A DNA stretch of 64,000 nucleotides. Source: Tetrapyrgos nigripes (lineage: Eukaryota > Basidiomycota > Agaricomycetes > Agaricales > Campanellaceae). This document shows, piece after piece, positions 11,496 to 23,044 of the stretch (the first letter of the stretch is position 1; each line of letters starts with the position of its first letter). Both the position numbers and the translations under genes were made by a program. The stretch covers positions 124,001 to 188,000 of the forward strand of contig JAACJM010000151.1 in NCBI GenBank assembly GCA_013368315.1, given 5' to 3'. The notes under the pieces were generated by a model, which was not told the DNA's origin, ran no database searches, and saw only the letters and a program-made list of their open reading frames with translations.

Positions 11496-14400
11496 TCATC
11501 CATACCCAGCGTCACCTTCTCTATCCCTTTCTTTACTCCTATTCAACGCCCCCAAAACACCTACCCCATCCTTGATCAACCCACTCCTCACATCCTTCTC
11601 ATACGCCTCTTCGTCAAACTCGGCTTCAGCATCCCCACTGGCGCCTCCAACTCCAGCACTATTCCCTTTCCCAGTATCTGCGTTATTAGCATTATTCTTT
11701 TTCGCGGACAAGTTCCCATTCGCAGCAGCAGCAGCTCTCTCCCTAGCCCTTCTCCTCCTCTTCAAAATCGCCTTTCTCTTCCTCACCGCTCTCCTGAAAT
11801 CCACATCGTCCCCATAGAACAACTCGTATTCACAAAACGGACAGACCCATTCGTCAGCTGGATCCGTCAATTGAACCGTCGGTAGGGATTGCGACTGTGG
11901 ATCTCTCTGAGGCGAACGTTTTCCATTTCCACTACCATCAGTCGCAGTTCCTTTTCGCTTGGGAGGAATCTCTGTCGACAGGAAGCGTAACGCAAGAGGC
12001 CATATGTCTTCTGGATTTTCTGGACCATGTTGACCTGGGTGTCCACCACCAGAGTTGGGTAATCGAGAAGGAACGTAATTTCGCAGATGATGTGGATTCG
12101 ACGCATTCGCCAACGCGGATCTCTTCTTCTTCTTCCCTTTCGCGTTCTTTCCCTTCGCAGGCGGGACCGGCGAAGGTGAAGCTGGCGGCAGAGGCGCAGG
12201 CACCGAAGGCGTAGTCGTGATTACACTCTTCCCAAAATCATTTCCATTATCATCCAAACCCTTCTCCTTCTCTCCAGCAGCAATCCTCGCTCTCTGTCTT
12301 TCCCGTTCCCTCTCCCGTTCACGTTCAATCCGTTTTTGTCTCCCTCCTTTGGGACTATCTGTCCCAGCAGCACCATTTGTCCCGGTTCCGCCAGATTTGG
12401 AATTGGCAGCAGCGAGTTTGGCTGCTTTGGCCGCTTTAGCAGATTTGGCGGCTTGCCTATTCAGCTCGGCTTCGAACTTTTGTCGAAGATAGGAGACTTC
12501 TTCTCTGGTGGCGATGACTCGGTCGGTGGCTGATTGAGGTAACGGTGAGTTAGGGAGTCAAAAGCGAAGAGAAGAGAAAGAGAACAAGAGGAGCGAGACG
12601 AATAGAGTACAGAGAACAATTTGTGACAGATGAGTAATCATGCAATGCACGAAGTGAACGGGAAAAAAAAATCAGGTCACAGAAATAAGGACGTCCGGAA
12701 AGAGCAAAGTTGAGAGGTCACCAACACCAGACCACGAATCCGAAGCGGAAGCACAGACGAAAAAGGCAGAGCTTTAGCTCCTCCTTGAAGAAAAAGAAGG
12801 CAAAAAGTAAAACCGCCTTCAAAGGCCACTCACTCGCGCTATGACACACAAACGTAAAATTGCACTCTGGGACGATGACTCCCTCTCCACCATCAACCTC
12901 ATCTCCTACACCATCTCCACCTCCAAGATCATCTTCGTCCTGATTTTGATTTTGATTTTCCTTATTTTCTTTGTCCGTTTCAGTCAAAGCTTTCCAAGCC
13001 CTCGCCGTCCTCGGTACCTTCCTCTTCGACAACCTAACCTTCATCTTCACTTTGCCACCACTCGCCACCAAAGCCTTGTCCTTATCCTTGTCCTTACCAC
13101 CCTGCTCCTCACCACCAGCACTAACACTACCCCCAATCCCCTTGCCATAAATCCCATTAATCTCACTCAACGCCTGTTCCAGCGCCAACGCATCTACCGC
13201 AGTCCCAGGTCCAGAACTATCTTTATCGTTCTCATTATCGTTCTGTTTCTCCTTGTCCTTCACATCTGTCAACACACTAATAACACCCGCCAACTGCCTC
13301 TTCCGACTCTTTATCATCTCCTTATGTGCCAAACCCGCCAAGGTGGCAGCAGAAGTCATCGCTGACATTCTCGTTGCTACGTCTATTCCTGACCCCGAAT
13401 CATTACCACCACCACTACCAAGACCATCGAACACATCTAAATGATAAACTCTGTTGTTGTTCCTTCGTTTGGATTTCGCTAGGAGCCTAAGACGAGTGAG
13501 CTGAGCGTGATTTTGTTGCAATTGGAGATGTTGGAGTTGAGGTGACGAAGAAGAGGATTGTGTTTGGGTTTGAGTTGAAGAAGGCAGATGTAGAAGGGAA
13601 AGCTTCTCGGAAGAAGTTTCAGAACGCGTTGGACCTGACCCAGCGCTAGTGCCAGTACCGATCCTATTAGCAGCACCGATACCAGTCACAGTACCGATGC
13701 CAGACCCGGGTCCAGGCCCAGGCCCTGCACCAGTGGCATCAACACTGACACCCGGTAGGGTACCACCACCATCACCATCAAGCTTCAAAGTCAACGCTGC
13801 CTCTTGTTCATCATCATCATAGCCCATCCCCATCCCCATCCCAGAAACCATCCCCAAATCTCCATCTTCCCTCGAAAGATGTGAATGGGAAAAATGATTA
13901 GCAGGAACTTTACGTTTCTTTGTGTTTCCTGGTTGACGAAGGTGGTCGACGTAGTCGCCGTCGCCGCGGTCAGAGTCCGAATCTCTGTCCCTGTCCCTAT
14001 CTCTTTCTCTATCACGATCTCGGTCTCTCTCGCGTTCTCTCTCACGGATAACAGCACCCAAGTCGGGAACAGGGAGAGGGCCTGAAAGAGAGGCGAGAGC
14101 GCCACTAGTACCAGCGCCACCATTGGCTGAAGCGCTAGCTGCTACGGCAGCGGCAGCAGCGTACTGCAACTGAGCTGCAAACTGAGCTGGATCAAAGTCT
14201 TGTATGATACCAGGGCTACCATCGTGAGCGTGAGGGAAATTATTGGGAAGAGGCGGTAAAGGAAGTTGGAGACCTGCAAATTGCGATGACGGGTTCGAGT
14301 TTCTCTTTACGTTTCCTTCAGCTCCAGCAGTCTCTGTCCCAGTACCATTTGCTTCTGACCCTGGTCCTACACCTCCTGCATTCGCAAGCCCATTCAACCC

Positions 14401-14934
14401 CAACCCACCCAACCCAACCCCAATCCCAGCAGCAGCCGCTCCTAAAATAGGCATATAATACGACTGCAATGCATCCGCGTGCGCCAACAACTCTTCAGGA
14501 GTGGCATCTGGTCCAGGGAAGGTTAACGGAATAGGAGGCAAGCCTGCCATGTGAAGGGAGGGAGGTAAGCCGTTTGCGCCTGGGACTATCATTCCTCCTC
14601 CTGGGACTCCTACGCCTACACCTGGGCCTACTCCTCCTATTCCAATTGGTAGTCCATTTGTCGTAGTAGTAGCGTTACCATCACCATGACCGTTTTCGTC
14701 TGGTCGTCCCAAAACAGGTAGAGGTGTAGCAGCAGGATTCGTCGTGGCGTAATGATACGAATGAGAATGAGAGTTAGACCCTGGTGGAACAGATGAAGCA
14801 TCTGAGGATGTCCGTCGGCGTTTAGGTAGGGGCTTTACTCGTCGTAGAGTAGGAAAATCCGTAGCCTCGAAGATGGGTGAAGAGGGAGAGGGCGAGGATG
14901 ACGGAGGGGAAGAATTTCGGTACATGGCCTTCAT
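11496..14934 (-). CDS. Low-complexity protein with C-terminal CPFC motif, 1044 aa
   Basis: Exon 1 is complement 12834-14934 and exon 2 complement 11496-12529, joined by a 304-nt intron (GTGAGT..CAG); phases agree and give ~1044 aa. The N-terminus (IFEATDFPTLRRVKPLPKRRR) is basic and NLS-like. Then come Gly/Val-rich, Arg-Asp/Arg-Glu (RERERDRDRDRE) and Ser/Gln-rich stretches. Across the splice junction lies TDRVIATREEVSYLRQKFE followed by AKSAKAAKAAKLAAA, a likely coiled coil. The C-terminal part carries DEWVCPFCEYELFYGDDVDF then RKRKAILKRRRRARERAAAA, a CxxC plus highly basic helix that looks conserved and nuclear. Only one CxxC is obvious, so a complete zinc site is not demonstrated. I do not recognise the family by name; a chromatin or RNA-associated role is inference from composition. 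Confidence 0.7.
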
Positions 14935-16551
14935 GTGAGCTGGTGGCAGACAGCGAAATCCAAATCAAAAAAAGTGGACCGGCCGAAGAGGTCGTCGTGG
15001 CCGAAATTGATAGATGAGAACACGAGAATTATATCTGATTTTTGGAGTAAATTTTGCGTGCTGTCGGTGTCGTGCTAGGTAGACTGACAATGTCGTTGTC
15101 GTTTTGAAAAGTGTTCAGGAACGGTGAGACAGTACTTGATCGATCCTGGAAAGAAAACGCCAAACCAAAGGGCGTATCAGAACACTCTTTCTACCTGTTT
15201 ACGTGAACAAGAAGAGGAGAGAGAAGAGGAGTAGAGAGGGGTTCTGTCGAAAAATGGACTGCGGGTGACGTGGACAAACGACGTACCACACTCAGAGTCA
15301 GAATCTGACAACTCACCACTCTGGACTGTCCACAGCTTTCTGGATCAAAAGTATCGACACGTCTTCTATTAGGAAGCAGTGAAGAGCACCAAGTCGTACC
15401 CTTGATGACAGAAATATGTGGAGAAACACTCCCTGTCTCTTCCGAAAATATAGCCGGCAATCGCTTACTGAGCGGATTCAAAATATCCAGTGTCATCACA
15501 GAACACCCACAGACGCCGTCGGGAAAAAAGTCAGACTAAGAGTTTATAATAACAAGGCCTACGGAAACAGAAGCAGCTTATGTGTGTAAAGTAAACTAGA
15601 AAGAAAAAGTGTTCTCGAAAACAGGACCTATGTGGACGTATAGTACAGTACGATGTGCGATGCTCTAGACAGTATGTTGTGTTGTAATAACATGATTCGA
15701 CAAGTGTAAACGCAAAAAGAAATTGTCTCGTTTCTATGGGGCAAAATTAAAACCAAAGAGGAAGAGGAAAAGGTGTATATCAGTCGTCCAAAACCGAAAA
15801 AACGACAAACGAGTGTGAATTACAAAAATTATAACCTTGGAACCGTTTATGGACCGTTCGTTCATCGTTCTATGTCGTGTCGCAATACATATTGAGAGTG
15901 GTGCATGTGTAACAATTGTATGGGTAATGCAGTTGGAGGGTATCAAGATGAGATTGATGAACAATGTATCGCGAGACGAAACTGATATGCAGAGAAAAGA
16001 AAAGATGGATGGATGGTGTAGAAAATGAATTTGATGCTCGTGTCGTGTCGTGATCCCACGTCTAATACTTGTGAAATGATGATGCATGCGGGATTGAAAG
16101 ATGCCAAAGAGTCAAGGAAATTAGGGCGATGGTGCTTGAGATTGTGCAGAATAACCTGCACTGGCGCACCGTCGTGTGGGATACATAGTGTAGCATTATA
16201 GCGAAACGAGCAGCAAATGAGACGAGACGAGACGAGACAATTTTCGCGATAGTTGAGAGCAGCGCATATAAGGTCACAGTCGAGAGTGGCATAATAATGA
16301 TACAGGAAGCAGCAGAACAAGTCGGAGTCTATAGTGCCGTCGCTTCCCATAATATAGGGAATTTTTTTGGGGATTTTGGTTCTGCTTCTGATGAGAATCC
16401 GCGTGGCATGCGAGATCATAAAAGGAATCGGAGCGAGCTCCGTCTACTGCGTCTAAAGCGAGGAGAGGAGCGACACCATAACAGGAGAGAAGGATTGGGG
16501 CATAGAAGAGGCATATGGCTGGAGCAGATGGTGTACTGTCGTAGTGGTAGT
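14935..16551. other. Intergenic, 1.6 kb, no gene seen
   Basis: This contains the upstream region of the CPFC-tail gene and the 3' flank of the DED1 homologue, both on the minus strand. Several 60-150 codon frames exist on the minus strand, but none looks protein-like. Confidence 0.45.
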
Positions 16552-18692
<2,141 letters not shown>

Positions 18693-18821
18693 ATTATACG
18701 AAGAGGTATAAGAGAAAAGGATGAGTTTTCGTGGATGAAAAGTAGTGGTAGAACCAGTCTAAGTGACGGTCGATGAGAGAAAGAAAATTTGCAGGCTGTG
18801 ACCTTCATTCCCCTTCGACTC

Positions 18822-18836
18822 TTAGGGTTAGGGTTT
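18822..18836 (+). promoter_or_regulatory. Telomere-repeat-like motif upstream of DED1
   Basis: TTAGGGTTAGGGTTT lies ~130 bp upstream of the DED1 start codon (reverse complement AAACCCTAACCCTAA). Two tandem TTAGGG units resemble binding sites of TTAGGG-binding factors (Tbf1/Teb1-like), which in some fungi also act at promoters. Function here is inference. Confidence 0.4.
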
Positions 18837-19020
18837 GGCCAGCGTCATAATTTCCCACAGCATTTTTTCCCCGAAACGTGGAAAGGCTCCAAACATCTGT
18901 CTTCTGAATGATATCCAGGACAAAGGATCAACTTTTCTGATCATGATGTCGATACCATAGCGACATGAGGAAAGAGAGACAAAGTCGAGGCAGCTGACTA
19001 GAAACACCACAAAAATAATA

Positions 19021-19234
19021 TATCACCGCGAACGGCGATGCATATCTGGAGCATGGAAAAATCTAAACTTAAATGACGGATTTTTGCTCGCCCCGGGAAT
19101 ACTCCATATGGAATATCGGCCTCAAATCGGTCCCATATGGAGTAGGCCCAGCGAGCAAAAGCTGCTTTGAAAAATCAGTAATTTAAGTTTGTGTTTTTCA
19201 ATGGCCCAAATATGCATCGCCGTCCGCGGTGATA
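19021..19234. mobile_element. Palindromic fold-back/MITE element, ~210 bp, TA-flanked
   Basis: The left end TATCACCGCGAACGGCGATG and the inverted right end (CATCGCCGTCCGCGGTGATA) match. The arms extend ~90 bp each with shared blocks TAAACTTAAAT/ATTTAAGTTT, TTTTTGCTCGC/GCGAGCAAAA and ACTCCATATGG/CCATATGGAGT, leaving a short centre. Both ends are bordered by TA, consistent with a TA target-site duplication of Tc1/mariner-type nonautonomous elements. No coding capacity. Confidence 0.8.
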
Positions 19235-19549
19235 CTTGTGTTCAGCACAAAAGCTTGATGCGCGGATGTGGTCGTGCGTCCTCTCCGAGCCCGAGCAGTG
19301 GCTGCAGGCCGCATAAACGGCTCTGGTGCTTAGCCCGGCCCCATGGCGAATCACAAGTACCTCGGGCTGTGATGGACACACACGATGGTGGCTGCATGAG
19401 GCGCTAACAAAACAGTACGCCATCAAGAAACAGATCAAAACGCTCAAGAGAGAGGCACATCGACGGTATAAGCCACGTTCCTACTTAGCTTCCGATGTTA
19501 CTTACGGGGCTGCTGATAATGAATGAACAACGACTCTTTTCGCGGCACT
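19235..19549. other. Intergenic between palindrome and P450 relic
   Basis: No gene or repeat is recognised in this ~315-bp gap. Confidence 0.4.
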
Positions 19550-20150
19550 TTATCCCTCAAAGGATCGAACCATAATAGGCACCCTACTGACCATCAAAGG
19601 CATATGAAGCATCGTATCCCCTCTTTCAACGAGGACGTGAAACACGTCTATGTTTGAGGGTTCAAAGCTGAATCTCGCGATCAACATGGACAGGACTGCC
19701 TCTGTACAGCTGCGGAGGAGTGTAGCAAGTTCCATTTCAGGTCAAATTGTTCATACGCAGTAGACGACATCATCTTTTTTTCGAGTTAAGAGAACTCGAA
19801 TCCACTGTGTAAACATATGGGATTAATCAGAGAAACCTAGTAAATCGTTGAGAACTGGGAAAGCGCGTCGCGAACCTTCCATAGAAGATCGCATAAGGAC
19901 CAAGAGCGAAAACACGCATTTTTTGATCCATCACCTGGATCTATAGGAAAGCTCGAAGCTCACAAGAGCGAATAACGTCCGGTATATGCGCCTCAGCAAC
20001 CTTATCCGGCTGCTTGTCCTCAGGCTGAACAATGATGAGCAGAAGGCATACAGAAAATCAGGAGAGATGTTTACACCCATAAAGCTATTAAGACAGGCGT
20101 GGGGCTATCAGTCTGCGCGGTCCTGGGAATGAGGCATATGCAGACTGGAT
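19550..20150 (-). pseudogene. Cytochrome P450 relic (eighth array member)
   Basis: On the minus strand, 19735-19550 encodes EAVLSMLIARFSFEPS and HMPLMVSRV, matching the last P450 exon of the array (EAVLSMLIGKFRFSPP, QLPLTVSKV). Further upstream on the same strand a decayed piece reads VAEAHIPDV (~19990), like the EAHIPGVYSHL exon end. At ~20090 a remnant of the SFMG exon 2 is followed by a GT donor. The heme exon and the I-helix exon are not recognisable, and the pieces lie too close together, so this is a deleted and degraded copy. Confidence 0.7.
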
Positions 20151-20271
20151 GTCCAAGCTTTTCGTCTATTGGCGACGAGTTCTCCGAAGTTGCGTTGCCA
20201 CACTAGAGGCGTCGACTAAGTAGAGCTAGAAAGATGGCTCACTGTGGTAGATATTTTGCCTGAGCTGGTGG

Positions 20272-20962
20272 TACTCGTGGGAACAAAAAGTGACGGTCCC
20301 CCTGTTTTTCGAGGATATCTCAACAACGGTGGCGTATTTCTTCTTCATCCAAGTTGCAAACTTATAGAGTATGAAAATACAAATCTTTTTACACCCACTT
20401 TGAGATGTGGTGGTGAATAAATGCTTCCAAAAAGGCAACTTTCGAAAACCTGGTTTTGCTACCTTGGCATACGATTTTTTCCTGGAAAAACCAACCACAC
20501 CAGGTGAAAGAGCGAGACCGAAAACGGGGGTTCGAACTCGGACTGAAGTAGTTGCAATAAAGCTGATCGAGAACGTTGAGAAAGAAAAAGCCTTCGGTGG
20601 TGCAAAAACAGCAAAAATCCGGCAAAATGGCCATTTCATGGCGTTTTCTTTTTCAACGTTCTCTTTCAGTTTCATTATAACGACTTCGGTCCAGAGTGGG
20701 ACCCCCATTTTCGATGTCGCTCTTTCACCTGGTGTACTCAGATTTCGCGAAAAAAAAAACACCCCGCTGACTTGGTAACACCCGGTTTTCGAAAATTGCC
20801 ATTTTGGAGGAATCACGTCTCCAACGCATCTTAAGTTTGGTGTCAGAAGTTTTGTTTTTTTATACCCTACAGGCCTACAACTTAGTTGAAGAGAAAATAT
20901 GCAGTGGTTCTCGAGATATCCTCAAAAAACAGGGGGACCGTCACCTTTTGTTCCCACGAGTA
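20272..20962. mobile_element. Large palindromic fold-back element, ~687 bp, TA-flanked
   Basis: The left end CTCGTGGGAACAAAAAGTGA and the inverted right end TCACCTTTTGTTCCCACGAG match. The arms run ~330 bp each, with about 45 bp nearly perfect at the tips (through GGTCCCCCTGTTTTT..GATATCTC) and interrupted similarity further in (ACACCAGGTGAAAGAGCGA, GAGAACGTTGA(A/G)AAAGAAAA). TA flanks both tips. Frames on the two strands (20407-20778 + and 20226-20816 -) look alike only because the element is palindromic; no transposase was recognised. Confidence 0.85.
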
Positions 20963-21170
20963 CATCTTGCAATAATTATGCAGTATTTCCATCATTCTGT
21001 GGGCATAGCTGGGTGCAAGACCGGGTAGATGAGCTTCAGGCCTCAGGCCTCAGCTTGGGACGACTTGGAGGTGGCAGACAAAAGCTCCCACAGCCACATG
21101 ACCGACGCGTCGTAGCGCCACGTAAATCGCTCTTCTTCCTCTTCCTCTTCCTCTTCTTTCTACCTCCACC

Positions 21171-22037
21171 ATGTCCCATTCACATACACATGCTCCAGGC
21201 GAATCCCACTCACATTCTCACTCTCATGGACCACCACAGCCCCAGGCACAACCTCAAATGATGCTACCAACCCCCGACCCTGCTTCACAAGCCATCATCG
21301 AAGCAGACTTCCGTCCAGTTTCTCTTATTGTAGCACCCGAAGCCTACGCCGTCTTCTGCCAAGACCACAAATCTGAAAAATGCGAAATTTGTGACCAAGA
21401 TTACGTCGGGTTGAATAGGCTGGCTAAAATTCTTGCTACCAATCCAGCCATTGCTGCACCACCACCTCCAAATGTGGTTTCGAGAAATCTCTCGCAGGCG
21501 GTGAATCACACAAAGGAGGAGGGAAATGTGTGTATCTTTGCTCTCCTCGTCCACTTGGCCTTCATTTCACACTCTTCTCAGACCCTCTACAAGCAAAAGA
21601 AACACCCCATGGCCATCGCTCGTTACACAATGGCTGCTTCAATAGCTGTCCAACGACCTCCTTGGGAAACCAATCAATTCATGCGTGAAGAACTGTCCAC
21701 TATAATCTCCAACCGCTCTGCTGCCTATGCAGAGTCTCAAGACTATATCTCAGCTCTCGCTGACGCAGAGACCGTCATTGCCGTCAGAAGGAATTGGAGT
21801 AAAGGGCACTTCAGGAAGGCGAAGGCGTTGGTCGGACTTGGAGAACTGCAAGAGGCTAAAGAAGCTTTACAGCTGGGGCTGGCGTACGAGCCGACTAATG
21901 CTGTGAGTATTGGCTTTTTTTCCCCCTTTGTTCCCAATGTAGCTGACCATGGACCGAAATAGGAACTGTCAGCTTTCTCTGCAGAAGTAGAAAAGATGAT
22001 ACAGAACGGAGATGAGAAGGTGAAGGATGAGGCGTAG
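21171..22037 (+). CDS. SEC72: Translocation protein Sec72 homologue (TPR)
   Basis: Exons 21171-21527, 21582-21902 and 21963-22037 give ~250 aa. The first intron (54 nt) is frame-neutral, so an unspliced frame also reads through; GT..CAG signals and loss of similarity across it support splicing. The N-terminus is His/Ser-rich (SHSHTHAPGESHSHSHSH). The conserved core is PEAYAVFCQDHKSEKCEICD, PPPPNVVSRNLSQAVN, KEEGN, then TPR helices AIARYTMAASIAVQRPPWE, EELSTIISNRSAAYAESQDY, ISALADAETVIAVRRNWSKG, HFRKAKALVGLGELQEAKEA. In fungi Sec72 is the cytosolic TPR subunit of the Sec62/Sec63 post-translational translocon at the ER, docking chaperones and substrates. The gene sits alone between a transposon-rich stretch and the P450 array and looks intact. 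Confidence 0.85.
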
Positions 22038-23044
22038 ACGTGGCGCTCTACGTGGCGCTCTCTGCTTGCTATGTTTGGGTGCGTAATTCACCGCTGTCGT
22101 AATGACCGTTCTCTGAATGTTTTTCTAGTGCTACTTCATACCAAGGCGGAAGAGCGAGAGTAGTGAATGTCTTTTGGAGTCTGGATGATGTTGGTCATGT
22201 AATATGTCGTCAAAAGAGGAAGAAGGATGTCTGGCACGTCGCGCCCCGCAATATCGCCTTACAAGCCTCGTATCCGCTACGCATCTCTACTTCCCCTTTC
22301 TTCCTATCCGGCTCCTTCATCACCAGCTCTGGCCTGGGTAGCACCGGAATTAATGCGATACCATCTTATTATTGTAGTGTCATCGTTTATCGTATACATG
22401 CGCCTTCCACTGACTGGATTTTACGCTTGGATCTACCCGCTTCCACGAAAGGTACTCTCTCTCCCGGGCCCCCATGACAAGCCTGGGTGACGACCGTCAA
22501 GGCACTGTGGCGTACTAGAAAATTCGAATTCGAAAGTATCTGAATGAACAAGTATTATTTGAAATTGCAAAGCTCCTTGACAGTCCTTCAAACAGATATC
22601 TATCAGGCTAGTGACAACATACGTCACCCGGAACGCCTCACTCGTTAAGCGATCCACTTTTGATTGACGCTTGGAGTGAGCGAGGTTCTCTGGGGCGAGC
22701 GAGGCCTTTTGGGTTTTTATATTCACCCGACATATGGATTGCATGCTGCCTTCTATTCGCGGAATTCGTTTTCTAAACACCGTTTTCTAGGCACCGTGTT
22801 CTGAGTCTTCTGACCAACTTTATGCGGAATATTTGCGTATACAAGCTTTACGACCCATGCCTTTGTCATGGGGGCTCGCTTCTCACCCCGATTCTACGGC
22901 ATGGATCGACAGCTTGTTTGCCACATATAAAGGACTACTCTGACTAAAGTGATATTTCGTACTTTATCCTTACCCATACCTCAACTTGACCACTCCAAAC
23001 TAAACTCCATTTGCAATCTGAACCCCAATCACCCAATCACCGTC
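22038..23044. other. Intergenic, ~1 kb, no gene seen
   Basis: This lies between the Sec72 gene and P450-2. No P450 remnant, repeat or RNA gene was recognised. Confidence 0.5.

Noticed and set aside
12841..14458. Plus-strand ORFs opposite the CPFC-tail gene
   Set aside because: They are shadows of low-complexity Ser/Arg/Gly codons on the minus strand.
20520..20545. B-box-like GGTTCGAACTC
   Set aside because: Lies inside the 687-bp palindrome with no A box or cloverleaf around it.
20226..20816. Long opposed ORFs of 196 and 123 codons
   Set aside because: They are similar to each other only because the DNA is palindromic; no domain, so treated as part of the fold-back element.
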